Notes: generated by a model not told the origin, from the sequence alone. Positions 35,310-43,804 are shown, counted from the first letter of the stretch. The stretch: DNA of 64,000 bases from JAKFEE01 sp036675815 (GCA_036675815.1 JAKFEE010000031.1:62001-126000), one strand, 5' to 3'. A program made the numbers and translations.

Positions 35310-36853
35310 GTCGTGCCATGCTCCGGCTGGTGGGCTTCCGCGTAGGTCCTGACCATGCGGCGCACTTCGTCCTTCTTCAGCTTGCCCATGGCGTTCCTGG
35401 GCAGATGATCGACGAAGACGACCTCGCGGGGGTGTTTGTAGCGAGCGACGCGGTCCCGGAAGAGTCCGAGGACCTGCTCGCGGGTGAGGCTGTCGGGCTG
35501 GCGCGGCACCACGACGGCGCACACGACCTCGCCCCAGTGGTCGTCGGGGCGACCGACGACGGCGGCTTCCTGGATGGCGTCGCAATCGGCGAGGATGCTT
35601 TCCAGAACCGCGGGATAGATGTTCTCGCCGCCCGAGATGATCATGTCCTTGTGGCGGCCGTCGATGAAGAGGTAGCCATCGGCGTCGAGATGGCCGATGT
35701 CGCCGGTGTGGAACCAGCCGTCGCGCAGCGCCTGCGAGGTGGCATGTTCGTCGTTCCAATAGCCGGTCGTGACGTTCGGGCCCTTGACCAGCACCTCGCC
35801 CGAGACGCCGACCGGCAGGTCGTTGCCCACGGGGTCGACGATGCGGATGGTGCAGTGGATGGCGCTGCAGCCGGTTGAGGTCAATTTGCAGCTGTCGTCG
35901 CCGATGCGCTGGTAGGCGGCGATCGGCGCCGTTTCGGTCGAGCCATAGACCTGGATCAGCGGTATGCCGCGTTCCTGCACCGCGCGGATCAGCGCCTCGG
36001 GCACCAGCGTCGAGCCGGTGGAGATGCAGCGCAGCGAGGCGAGATCGTAACCGGGCCAGCGCGGATGATCGAGCATCAGCTTGATCTGGGTCGGCACCAA
36101 CACCGTCAGGGTGATGCGATGGCGGGCGATGGCGTCGAAGGTGGCGGTGGCATCGAATTTGGGGTGCAGCACCACCGTGGCGCCGGCGTGCAGCGCCGGA
36201 ATGGTCTGGATGTTGAGGCCGCCGACATGGAACATCGGCAGCGTCGTCAGCACCCGGTCGGCGCTGGTCAGATCGTGCATGTGGGCGCTGTTGACGGCGT
36301 TCCACAGCAGCGCGCCCTGCGTCAGCACCGCGCCCTTTGGGGCGCCGGTGGTGCCTGAGGTGTAGCAGATGACCAGCGGGTCGGCATAACCGGCGCCCTG
36401 GGGCCCGGCGAGGCGGTCCTCGCTGTCCATCAACGCCGCCGCCGACAGCCAGCCGGCCCGTTCGCCGCCGACGGCGACGAGTTGGGCGGTGCCGAACTGG
36501 CCGCGCACGCCGTCGATGCCCGCCTGGAAATCAGGCTCGACGAACAGCGCTACCGGGCTGGCGTCCTTGATCATGTAGGCGTGCTCGGCCGGCGCCAGCC
36601 GCCAGTTGAGCGGCAGGAAGATGGCGCCGAGGCGGGCGCAGGCGAACAGCAGCACCAGCAGTTCGGGGTGATTGTAGCCCAGCCAGGCGACGCGGTCGCC
36701 GCGACGCACGCCTAAGCGCTGCCGCAGCACGGCAGCGGCGAGGGCGACCCGCTCGGCCAGCGCCCCGTAGCTGATGTCCGCGCCCTCGAAATGGACCGCG
36801 GTCTTGCCCGGCTGAAAGCCGGCCCAGCGGTCGACCCAATCCGACAGATCCAT
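35306..36853 (-). CDS. AMP-forming acyl-CoA synthetase
   Basis: ANL-superfamily ligase (515 aa) that adenylates a carboxylic acid and transfers it to CoA. Motifs in order: P-loop YTSGTTGAPKG (about 170-180), YGSTETAP, TGDIGHLDADGY, the hinge GRHKDMIISGGENIYP, and the catalytic Lys in RNAMGKLKKDE near the end. The ATG at 36853 has GGGAGGAA upstream; the open frame extends further but only through a repeat. The acid it activates is unknown; relatives act on medium-chain, aromatic or malonate-type acids. The stop overlaps the HyuA start by 4 bases, which ties ligase and HyuAB together. Confidence 0.92.
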   Translation of the reverse strand: MDLSDWVDRWAGFQPGKTAVHFEGADISYGALAERVALAAAVLRQRLGVRRGDRVAWLGYNHPELLVLLFACARLGAIFLPLNWRLAPAEHAYMIKDASPVALFVEPDFQAGIDGVRGQFGTAQLVAVGGERAGWLSAAALMDSEDRLAGPQGAGYADPLVICYTSGTTGAPKGAVLTQGALLWNAVNSAHMHDLTSADRVLTTLPMFHVGGLNIQTIPALHAGATVVLHPKFDATATFDAIARHRITLTVLVPTQIKLMLDHPRWPGYDLASLRCISTGSTLVPEALIRAVQERGIPLIQVYGSTETAPIAAYQRIGDDSCKLTSTGCSAIHCTIRIVDPVGNDLPVGVSGEVLVKGPNVTTGYWNDEHATSQALRDGWFHTGDIGHLDADGYLFIDGRHKDMIISGGENIYPAVLESILADCDAIQEAAVVGRPDDHWGEVVCAVVVPRQPDSLTREQVLGLFRDRVARYKHPREVVFVDHLPRNAMGKLKKDEVRRMVRTYAEAHQPEHGTT

Positions 36854-36925
36854 AATTCCTCCCATGGCCGGGCGCTTTTGCGCCTTCTGGTTCTGGTCAG
36901 TAACGGTCTCAATCACTCGTTCTGC

Positions 36926-37007
36926 GTCATGCCCGCCTAGGCGGGCATCCAATCCGCGATTCCGCGACGGCGTTCGCGGAATGGATTCCCGCTTTCGCGG
37001 GAATGAC
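36926..37007. repeat. REP-like inverted pair (family A)
   Basis: Forward unit 36926-36952 (stem ATGCCCGC / GCGGGCAT, loop CTAG) and reverse unit 36981-37007 (stem ATTCCCGC / GCGGGAAT), 28 bases apart, between the thiolase and the acyl-CoA synthetase. A third small hairpin CCGCGA..TTCGCGG lies between them. Confidence 0.8.
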
Positions 37008-37019
37008 ACCAAAAAAACC

Positions 37020-38228
37020 TTAGCGGCCCACCTCCACGACCACGGCCATGGCGGTGTCGCCGGCGGCGCAGCCGGTGAACAGGCCGCGGCCGCCGCCCTT
37101 GGCGACGAGTTCTTCGATCAGCTCGATGATGCCGCGGATGCCCATCGGTGCCTGGGGATGGCCCCAGATCAGCGAGCAGCCGTAGTTGTTCATCTTCCAC
37201 AGGTCGAAGCCGGTTTCCTGGGCGAAGAACAGGTCGTTGGCGGCGAAGGGGTTGTGGGTCTTCACCGCGTCGATCTGCTTGATGTCCAGCTCCGCCGCCT
37301 GCAGGGCCCGCCTGGTCGCCGGCACCGGCGCCTCGGGCATGTACGCTTGCTCGGCGCGCGCCTGGCCGAAGCCGGCGAGACGGATTTTGATCGTCGGGTC
37401 CTTCGACAGCTCCCGCGCCTTGTCCGCCGTGGTGACGATCAGCGCCGCGTTGCCATCGGCCGGATGGGTCTGACCGCCAAAAGTGACGGTGCCGCCCGGT
37501 ACCACCGGCTTGAGCCGCGCCAGGCCCTCGGGCGTCGAGGTGACCAGGCCCTCGTCGCCCTGCAACTGGCCCACTGTCTTGCGCAGGTCGGGGCTGGGGA
37601 CGTCGAAGGGCAGGGTCATGAAGCGCTTGTGGAAGGCGCGGTCGTCGGCCTGGGCCTCTTGGTATTGCTCCTGGCGGCGCAGCACCACCTCATGCTGTTG
37701 CGCCGTGGTGAAGCCGTGGCGGGCGGCGACGTTCTCGGCGGTCTGCACCATGGCGTGCCCGCCCAGCGGATCGCAGCCGAAATTGTCCAGCACCCAGTCC
37801 TCATGCTTGCCGGTGCCGCCGGGGCCGCGGGGATTGGGATAATAGATGTGCGGGCCGTTCGAGGTGCGGTCGCAGGCCATGACCAGCGCCGCCGAGGCCA
37901 TGCCGAAGCCGATCTCCTGGGCGGCGGCCAGCACCGTGCGCACGCCGGTGGCGCAGGCCTGGGCGATGCTGGGGCCGCCGACGGCGTCGGCGCCGATCAG
38001 GCCGGTGAGCCACGGCAGGCCATAAAATGCATGCTGCTGCGGCACCGACCAGCCGAGTACGCCGTAGTCGAGGGCGCCGGGCGCGATGCCGCGCTTGGCC
38101 ATCTCGGCCTTGGCGACATGGGCGGCGAATTCGATCGAGTGCAGGTTGGCGAAGCTGCCCTGCCACTTGCAGAAGGGTGTGCTCCAATAGGCGCCGTAGG
38201 GGATCTCTGCCGTGAACGACACGCTCAT
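37020..38228 (-). CDS. Thiolase family protein (SCP-x type)
   Basis: Thiolase-fold enzyme (402 aa) that should cleave a 3-oxoacyl-CoA, or act as a retro-aldolase like the Ltp2 steroid enzymes. All three catalytic residues are visible: nucleophile Cys92 (AQACATG), His357 (IWGHPQAPMG) and Cys387 (FTGCAAGD). Having both His and second Cys favours true thiolase chemistry. It is transcribed directly after the two hydratase genes and before the CoA ligase. Relatives often have a DUF35 partner; none is encoded next to it. Confidence 0.88.
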   Translation of the reverse strand: MSVSFTAEIPYGAYWSTPFCKWQGSFANLHSIEFAAHVAKAEMAKRGIAPGALDYGVLGWSVPQQHAFYGLPWLTGLIGADAVGGPSIAQACATGVRTVLAAAQEIGFGMASAALVMACDRTSNGPHIYYPNPRGPGGTGKHEDWVLDNFGCDPLGGHAMVQTAENVAARHGFTTAQQHEVVLRRQEQYQEAQADDRAFHKRFMTLPFDVPSPDLRKTVGQLQGDEGLVTSTPEGLARLKPVVPGGTVTFGGQTHPADGNAALIVTTADKARELSKDPTIKIRLAGFGQARAEQAYMPEAPVPATRRALQAAELDIKQIDAVKTHNPFAANDLFFAQETGFDLWKMNNYGCSLIWGHPQAPMGIRGIIELIEELVAKGGGRGLFTGCAAGDTAMAVVVEVGR

Positions 38229-38235
38229 CCTCCTC

Positions 38236-38652
38236 TTAGGGCAGGGCGACGGTGGCTTGACCGATCAGGGTGCGCTCACCCTTCTGGTTTTCGGCGGTGA
38301 TCTCGAGGTCGATCAGCTTGTCGCCGTCGGCCTCGCGCTTGGCCGTCACCGTGCCCTTGCAGGTAATGACATCGCCGGGATAGGCCATGGCGGCAAAGCG
38401 GGTCGAGAAATTGCGGATGCAGCGCTGCGGCACCCAGTCGGTCAGGACTTGGCCGAGGAAGGCCATCGACAGCATGCCGTGGGCGATGACGCCGGGAAGG
38501 CCGCCACCTTTCGCCGCCTGCTCGTCGAGGTGGATGGGGTTGTGATCGCCCGAGGCGCCGGCGAACAGCGCCAGCTGCAGCGGGCCGATGGCGGGCTTGG
38601 TCAGCGCCGGAATGGCGTCGCCGACCTGGATGCCGTCATAGGTCACGTTCAT
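38236..38652 (-). CDS. MaoC-family hydratase, active subunit
   Basis: Hotdog-fold (R)-specific enoyl-CoA hydratase (138 aa). The hydratase 2 motif is complete: FAGASGDHNPIHLDE with Asp36 and His41 as the catalytic pair. It is too short to be a double-hotdog enzyme, so it should pair with the similar but incomplete protein encoded 8 bases upstream. It would add water to the double bond made by the acyl-CoA dehydrogenase. Seven bases separate it from the thiolase gene. Confidence 0.9.
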   Translation of the reverse strand: MNVTYDGIQVGDAIPALTKPAIGPLQLALFAGASGDHNPIHLDEQAAKGGGLPGVIAHGMLSMAFLGQVLTDWVPQRCIRNFSTRFAAMAYPGDVITCKGTVTAKREADGDKLIDLEITAENQKGERTLIGQATVALP

Positions 38653-38660
38653 GGTCCGCC

Positions 38661-39104
38661 TCACCCGTTGCGCACGACGATGACGGTGCGCAGGTCGCAC
38701 ACCGGCGTGTCGGCCTGGTTGACCAGCCGCGTCTCGGTGATGATGAACAGCAGCGCGCCGCCCTTCTTCTCGAAGATCTCGACGATCTTCTGCTGGCCCG
38801 TGATGACGTCACCGGCGCAGATATCGGCGTAGTAGGTGAAGGCCTGCTCGCCGTGCACCGACTTGGTCTTGTCGATGCCCATGTCGGCCAGCACCAGGAA
38901 CGGTTGCTCGGCATCCATGGCGATGGTGAAGGGGAACGTCGGCGGCGCCGGCAGCGAGCGATAGCCCGCCGCCTTGGCGGCCGCCTCGTCGGTGTAGATG
39001 GGGTTGGTTTCGCCGATGGCCTTGGCGAACAGGCGCAGGCGCCCCTTTTCCACCTCGACCGTGAACGGCGCGTATTCCTTGCCCACGAAGCTGGGATCGA
39101 ACAT
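38661..39104 (-). CDS. MaoC-like/FAS1-type dehydratase partner subunit
   Basis: Hotdog protein (147 aa) of the MaoC N-terminal-like family. The place of the catalytic motif reads GETNPIYTDE (31-40): Glu32 and Tyr37 stand where the active subunit has Asp and His. It is therefore probably a structural, acyl-chain-binding half of a heterodimeric hydratase, as in the steroid enzyme pair ChsH1/ChsH2. It is the first gene of the long minus-strand cluster, directly downstream of the TetR operators. Confidence 0.85.
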   Translation of the reverse strand: MFDPSFVGKEYAPFTVEVEKGRLRLFAKAIGETNPIYTDEAAAKAAGYRSLPAPPTFPFTIAMDAEQPFLVLADMGIDKTKSVHGEQAFTYYADICAGDVITGQQKIVEIFEKKGGALLFIITETRLVNQADTPVCDLRTVIVVRNG

Positions 39105-39175
39105 CCCGCGACCTCCCTTGGCATGGCCGATGTCGCTTGCATCGGCCTGTTCGTTACCAAGGACGCTAGCGCAAT

Positions 39176-39191
39176 TTTACGGGGGCGTAAA
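39176..39191. promoter_or_regulatory. TetR operator 1
   Basis: TTTACG-GGGG-CGTAAA, a perfect inverted repeat with 6-base arms, 72 bases upstream of the first hydratase gene. An ATTTTA at 39174-39179 gives TAAAAT on the minus strand, a minus-10-like sequence overlapping the operator. Confidence 0.7.
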
Positions 39192-39196
39192 CGACC

Positions 39197-39215
39197 TTTT
39201 TACGGAGCGTAAAAA
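39197..39215. promoter_or_regulatory. TetR operator 2
   Basis: TTTTTACG-GAG-CGTAAAAA, a perfect inverted repeat with 8-base arms. Its centre lies about 22 bases from that of operator 1, two turns of the helix, so two repressor dimers could bind the same face. Confidence 0.75.
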
Positions 39216-39264
39216 CAGTTTGCGTGGCAATGCCGACGGTGCATAGTCTTCTCGGTAGAGGCTC

Positions 39265-39280
39265 TTTACGCACCTGTAAG
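39265..39280. promoter_or_regulatory. TetR operator 3 (degenerate)
   Basis: TTTACG-CACC-TGTAAG keeps the left arm exactly and 4 of 6 bases of the right arm. It ends 16 bases before the tetR start codon, suited to autoregulation. Confidence 0.5.
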
Positions 39281-39296
39281 GGGAGACGGCAAACGC

Positions 39297-39911
39297 ATGA
39301 GCCGCCGCATCGAAATTTTGCGCCGCGCCACCGAGGTGTTCGAGCGTCAGGGCGTCAGTCGCACGTCCATCGAGGATATCGCCAAGGCCGTCGGGATCAA
39401 GCGGGAAGCGGTCTATTATTACTTCAAGAGCCGCACCGAGATCCTGCTGCGCATCATCCTGCCGCAATCGAGCCGCCTGGCCTTCGGCCTGCGCAACATC
39501 TTGAACTCGTCACAGGGCAGCCGCGACAAGCTGGCGGCGGCGGTGCGCAATCACATCGAAAGCTTCAACCCCAACTACCTCGAGATGGCCGTGGCCCTGC
39601 GCGAGAAGCATTTTTTCGAGGACGAGGAGAAGCTCGAGGAATTGCGTGCGGTGTGGCGCGACTACGACCGCATGTGGGTCGAACTGGTCGAAGAGGGGCA
39701 GGCGCGCGGCGAGTTCAAACGCGGCCTCGACGCCAAAATCGTTGCCTTTGGCCTGCTCGGCATGTGCAATTGGGTGTCGCGCTGGTACGACCCCAGTAAG
39801 GAGGTCAGCATCCAAGAGGTGATCGATACCTTCTTCGCGTTGGCGGCCGATGGCCTGTGCCCTCCGATCGAGGGGGCGCGGCTGAGCGCCGCCGCCGCCG
39901 AGGGAGCCTGA
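39297..39911 (+). CDS. TetR/AcrR-family regulator
   Basis: One-component repressor (204 aa). The N-terminal helix-turn-helix covers about residues 6-52 (TSIEDIAKAVGIKREAVYYYF). The rest is a helical ligand and dimer domain of the kind found in FadR/PaaR-like regulators that sense acyl-CoAs. Three related palindromes lie in the 192-base divergent region between it and the hydratase genes, so it most likely controls both the minus-strand cluster and its own plus-strand unit. The ligand is probably a CoA ester of the pathway (inference). Confidence 0.92.
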   Translation: MSRRIEILRRATEVFERQGVSRTSIEDIAKAVGIKREAVYYYFKSRTEILLRIILPQSSRLAFGLRNILNSSQGSRDKLAAAVRNHIESFNPNYLEMAVALREKHFFEDEEKLEELRAVWRDYDRMWVELVEEGQARGEFKRGLDAKIVAFGLLGMCNWVSRWYDPSKEVSIQEVIDTFFALAADGLCPPIEGARLSAAAAEGA

Positions 39912-39916
39912 AGCCG

Positions 39917-41074
39917 GTGCCAGAGCCCGACGCCATTTACCTCGACAACCACGCCACGACACCGCTGGACCCGCGGGTCCTGGACGCGATGATGCCGTCG
40001 CTGCGCCAGGATTTCGGCAACCCCGCCAGCCGCCTGCACGTCTTCGGCCGCCGGGCCGAGGCCGCCGTCGAGACGGCGCGGGAGCAGACTGCCGAGCTGA
40101 TCAACGCCCGCTATTCCGAGATCGTCTTCACCTCGGGGGCGACCGAAGCCAACAATCTGGCGCTGAAGGGCGTCGCCGGCGCACATGCCGATCGTGGCCG
40201 CCACATCATCACCACCGCCATCGAACACAAGGCGGTGCTCGAGGTGTGTCGCCGCCTCGAGGGCGAAGGCTGGCGCGTCACCTATCTGCCGGTGGATTCT
40301 TGCGGGCTGGTTTCGCCCGATGCCGTGCGCGCCGCCTTGCGGCCCGATACCGTGCTGGTGTCGGTGATCGCCGCCAGCAACGAGATCGGCACCATTCAGC
40401 CGCTGGCCGAGGTCGGCGCCATCTGCCGCGAGGCCGGCGCGCTGTTCCATACCGATGCCGCCCAGGCGGTGGGCAAGCTGCCGCTCGACGTCAAGGCCAT
40501 GAACATCGACCTGCTGTCGCTGTCGGGCCACAAGCTGTACGCGCCCAAGGGGATCGGTGCCCTCTACGTGCGGCGCAAGCTGCGGCTGGCCGCGCACATG
40601 GACGGCGGCGGCCAGGAGATGGGCCTGCGCTCGGGCACGTTGAACGTGCCGGGCATCGTCGGGCTGGGCGCTGCCTGCGCCATCGCCGCCGCCGAAATGG
40701 CCAGTGAGGCCGAGCGGCTGGCCGGCATGCGTGATGACCTGTTGCGGCGGTTGCAGGCATTGGGCGGGGTGACGTGCAACGGCCATCCGCATCTGCGGCT
40801 ACCCGGCAATCTCAACGTCAGCATCGACGGTGTCGAGGCCGAGGCCCTGCTGCTCGGCTTGCCCGGGCTGGCGGTCTCCGCCGGGGCGGCTTGCGCCTCG
40901 GGTCTGGTGACGCCGTCCTACGTACTGACCGCGATCGGCATCGACGAGGCCCGCGCCCGCTGTTCGCTGCGCTTCGGCCTCGGCCGATTCAATACACCCG
41001 CCGAGATAGAAAGCGCCGCAGCCATGGTGGCGGCGCGGGTCACGGAGTTGCGACGCCGCCCGCATGCGGCGTGA
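39917..41074 (+). CDS. Cysteine desulfurase (NifS/IscS family)
   Basis: PLP enzyme that removes sulfur from cysteine as a persulfide (385 aa). Conserved: His104 stacking on PLP (AIEHKAV), Asp180 and Gln183 (HTDAAQAVGK), PLP Lys206 (SGHKLYAPKG), and persulfide Cys326 in the flexible loop GAACASG. The GTG at 39917 follows the tetR stop by 5 bases; earlier in-frame codons overlap tetR. It stands outside any isc or suf operon, next to a Mo-hydroxylase cluster. It may therefore sulfurate the molybdenum cofactor, as NifS4 does for xanthine dehydrogenase in Rhodobacter capsulatus. That role is inferred. Confidence 0.88.
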   Translation: MPEPDAIYLDNHATTPLDPRVLDAMMPSLRQDFGNPASRLHVFGRRAEAAVETAREQTAELINARYSEIVFTSGATEANNLALKGVAGAHADRGRHIITTAIEHKAVLEVCRRLEGEGWRVTYLPVDSCGLVSPDAVRAALRPDTVLVSVIAASNEIGTIQPLAEVGAICREAGALFHTDAAQAVGKLPLDVKAMNIDLLSLSGHKLYAPKGIGALYVRRKLRLAAHMDGGGQEMGLRSGTLNVPGIVGLGAACAIAAAEMASEAERLAGMRDDLLRRLQALGGVTCNGHPHLRLPGNLNVSIDGVEAEALLLGLPGLAVSAGAACASGLVTPSYVLTAIGIDEARARCSLRFGLGRFNTPAEIESAAAMVAARVTELRRRPHAA

Positions 41075-41121
41075 GGCAGATAAAGATTAAGAAAAGCGTG
41101 AAGGTTTGAAGGGAGAAAACC

Positions 41122-43083
41122 GTGAGCAAGGCTCTTCAGCACCTGTTCGAGCCCACCACCTGGGGCAAGTTCAAGATCAAGAACCGCATCAAATACGGCG
41201 CCTGCTGCGTCTCCAACTATAATACCCGCGACGGTCACATCACCGACCGCGAGCTGGGCCGCACCAAGGTCATCGCCGGCACCGGTTGCGGCATCATCAC
41301 CAATCAGGGCGCCTATCCCGATCCGCTGGGCGAGGGCAAGGCGTATTTCCGCCAGGTGGCGCTGTGGGACGACAAGTTCCTGCCGGAATTCGAGAAGATC
41401 GCCGGCTATATCAAAGAGGCCGGGGCGATCTCGATCCAGCAGATCCTCCATGCCGGCCGCTATGGCGGTATCGATCTCGGCTATTGCATCCAGCCCTCGG
41501 TGGTGCCGCAGACGCTGCCGCATTTCCGTGCCCCCCGCGAGATCACCAAGGAGCAGATCCGCGAGACCGTCAAGCAGCATGCCGATGCCGCCAAGCGCGC
41601 GCTCAACGCCGGCTTCGACGGCACCGAGATCACCAGTTTCATGGGCTACCTGATGGCGAACTTCAATTCGAAGTTCACCAACCGCCGTAGTGACGAATAC
41701 GGTGGCTCGCTGAAGAACCGCGGCCGCTTCATGTGCGAACTGATCGATTCGATCAAGCAGGCACAGGGCGACGCGCCACTGGTGGTCCGCCTCAACGGCG
41801 CCGAGCTGATGGACCGCTGGGGCGGCAACAGCGAAGACGAATGTTACGAACTGATGCAACTCGCCGCCGACTGCGGCGTCGACATGATCAGCGTCACCGT
41901 CGGCTGGCAGGAAGCCCCCGAGTCGTCCATCGGCCGTGACATCGCGCCGGGTCACTGGAACCGCCTGGCGGCGCGGGCCAAGAAGATGCTGCCGGACGTG
42001 CCGATCGCTTTCGGCGTCCGTTTGCCCGACCCGGTGATGGCCGACGGCTGCATCAAGGACGGCGAGTTCGATTTCTGGGAGGTGTGCCGGCCGCTGCTGG
42101 CCGATCCCGAACTGGTGCACAAGGCCGAGGCCGGCAAGATGCACGTGGTCAAGCGCTGCATCGGCTCGCTGAATTGCCTGTCACGCCTGTTCCGCGACCT
42201 GCCCTATCAGTGCACGATGAATCCGGCGCTGGGCCATGAGTACGAGCCGGAATACCAGATCAAGCCGGCGGTGACCCAGAAGAAGATCATGGTCATCGGT
42301 GCCGGGCCGTCGGGCATGGAATGCGCCATCACCGCGACCAAGCGCGGCCACAGCGTCACCGTGTTCGAAAAGGGGGCCGACATCGGCGGCGCGCTGGTCG
42401 GCTATGGCAAGAACGACCTCGCCAACTCGGCCGATCTGCTGTCGGTGGTCGAATATTATCGCAACATGGCGGCGGCGCTGAACATCGAGGTCCGCTGCAA
42501 CACCGCCGTCGATCCCAAGCTGATGCGCAGCATGCTGCATCAGTATGACGTCGCCGTGGTCGCCACCGGGGCGCGCATCGAGACCGAACTGCTGCCCAAG
42601 CCGGCGCAGGACGGCCTCATGGTCGACGCCGCCGACGTCGCCTCCGGCAAGGTGCAGCCGGGGCAGCGGGTGGTCGTCCTCGGCGCCGGCAAGATGGGCC
42701 TGACCCTGGCCGAATCGCTGAAGCAGAATCACGGCCGCGATGTCACCATCGTCGAGCGCGACAAGCGCATCGCCTGGGACGTCATGCCATCGTTCAAGTG
42801 GCGCCATAGCGCGTGGATCGGCGAGCTGAAGATCCCGGTCCACACTTCGGCGCGCGTGCTCAAGATCGGCGACGGCGGCGTCACCATCCAGACCAGCGAT
42901 GGCGAGACGGTGGTGCTCGAGGCCGACACCGTCATCGCCGCCGTGCAACGTCGGCCCAATCAGGAACTGTTCCACGAACTAGAGTGGATGATCGACGAAC
43001 TGCATGGCTGCGGCGATTCCCTGGTCGCCCGCGGCTTGACCCAGGCCATCCACGACGGCTACCGCCTTGGCTGTCGTTTGTAA
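41122..43083 (+). CDS. Old-Yellow-Enzyme/2,4-dienoyl-CoA reductase-like flavoprotein
   Basis: Two-part oxidoreductase (653 aa). Residues 1-330 form an FMN TIM barrel (ILHAGRYGG, GSLKNRGRF); about 385-650 form FAD/NAD(P)H Rossmann domains (MVIGAGPSGMECA, VVVLGAGKMG). The iron-sulfur linker normally reads CxxCxxxC-x11-C. Here it is Cys346, Ser349, Cys352 and, after 11 residues, Cys364, so one Cys is replaced and the spacing is shortened. The cluster may be a 3Cys type or missing. It probably reduces an unsaturated or aromatic CoA ester in the pathway. It follows the desulfurase by 47 bases. Confidence 0.88.
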   Translation: MSKALQHLFEPTTWGKFKIKNRIKYGACCVSNYNTRDGHITDRELGRTKVIAGTGCGIITNQGAYPDPLGEGKAYFRQVALWDDKFLPEFEKIAGYIKEAGAISIQQILHAGRYGGIDLGYCIQPSVVPQTLPHFRAPREITKEQIRETVKQHADAAKRALNAGFDGTEITSFMGYLMANFNSKFTNRRSDEYGGSLKNRGRFMCELIDSIKQAQGDAPLVVRLNGAELMDRWGGNSEDECYELMQLAADCGVDMISVTVGWQEAPESSIGRDIAPGHWNRLAARAKKMLPDVPIAFGVRLPDPVMADGCIKDGEFDFWEVCRPLLADPELVHKAEAGKMHVVKRCIGSLNCLSRLFRDLPYQCTMNPALGHEYEPEYQIKPAVTQKKIMVIGAGPSGMECAITATKRGHSVTVFEKGADIGGALVGYGKNDLANSADLLSVVEYYRNMAAALNIEVRCNTAVDPKLMRSMLHQYDVAVVATGARIETELLPKPAQDGLMVDAADVASGKVQPGQRVVVLGAGKMGLTLAESLKQNHGRDVTIVERDKRIAWDVMPSFKWRHSAWIGELKIPVHTSARVLKIGDGGVTIQTSDGETVVLEADTVIAAVQRRPNQELFHELEWMIDELHGCGDSLVARGLTQAIHDGYRLGCRL

Positions 43084-43136
43084 GGATCTGATATCGTCGC
43101 CCCCGCGAAAGAGCCTGTGAATAAATGCCCCCTACC

Positions 43137-43353
43137 GTCATTCCCGCGAAGCGGGAATCCATTCTGCCGTCGGAAGTGCTCAAGCGGGATGCGCGCCCTC
43201 AGGAATGGACCCCCGCTTCCGCGGGGGTGACACCAAGGGTGGATAACGGCCTTTCTTCACAAACTCGAAAGCGGGGGGCCATGCTCGGGCGATCCTCTGT
43301 CTCCACGCGTCGGCAGGGGCGGTTGCGCCATGGATTCCCGCTTTCGCGGGAAT
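43137..43353. repeat. Composite repeat with family A palindromes
   Basis: Units at 43137-43162 (forward), 43205-43231 (reverse) and a truncated one at 43330-43353. The block 43111-43275 is closely similar, in reverse orientation, to 54890-55053, including the sequence between units. It fills the gap between the flavoprotein gene and the following three-gene unit. Confidence 0.85.
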
Positions 43354-43369
43354 TTCGGAGGACGATGAC

Positions 43370-43804
43370 ATGAACGCCAATCCGAACCTCGACTGGCTGT
43401 CCGATCTGCCTGGCTGGCAGCGTCTGCTCGACCGCCATGCCGACACCTTCGGCGCGCTGGCCGCTGGGGCGAGCATCGGCCTGGTGGCGCGGCCGGTGGC
43501 CGACGGGGCTCAGTCGGGCGACTTGCTGGTCTGGCAGGGCGAGGGCGGTCGCGCCGCCGCCCTGCGCCGGCACTTCACCAATTTCACCGATTGCGACACG
43601 TATCTGCTGTTCGTCGGCGATCCCGAGACGATGGCGGCGCTGCATGCTCGCATCGACGACCGCCCGCTGATCGCCATGAAGATGGCGGTGCGCGAGGGCT
43701 CGCTCTTGCTTTATGTGCTGAAACCGAAGACGGCGCTGCTCGACGACGGCTTCGAGGACTTCCTCGACCAACTCGGCCTCGCCTTCCTGGGGGCATGTCG
43801 ATGA
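43370..43804 (+). CDS. Uncharacterised protein, faint SCP2-like pattern
   Basis: A 144-residue soluble protein I do not recognise. The order of helices and strands, with CDTYLLFVGDPETMAALHARID followed by a hydrophobic strand and an amphipathic C-terminal helix, faintly recalls sterol-carrier (SCP2) lipid-binding domains; this is a weak impression. No signal peptide or catalytic motif is seen. It overlaps the next gene by an ATGA and forms a tight unit with a zinc-ribbon protein and a hotdog thioesterase, so it probably works with acyl-CoA chemistry. Confidence 0.8.
   Translation: MNANPNLDWLSDLPGWQRLLDRHADTFGALAAGASIGLVARPVADGAQSGDLLVWQGEGGRAAALRRHFTNFTDCDTYLLFVGDPETMAALHARIDDRPLIAMKMAVREGSLLLYVLKPKTALLDDGFEDFLDQLGLAFLGACR

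Noticed and set aside
33192..36305. 1037-codon frame that looks like a fusion of the acyl-CoA synthetase region with HyuA
   Set aside because: The N-terminal third is an out-of-frame reading of the synthetase gene (Arg/His/Gly-rich); HyuA begins at its own ATG at 35309.
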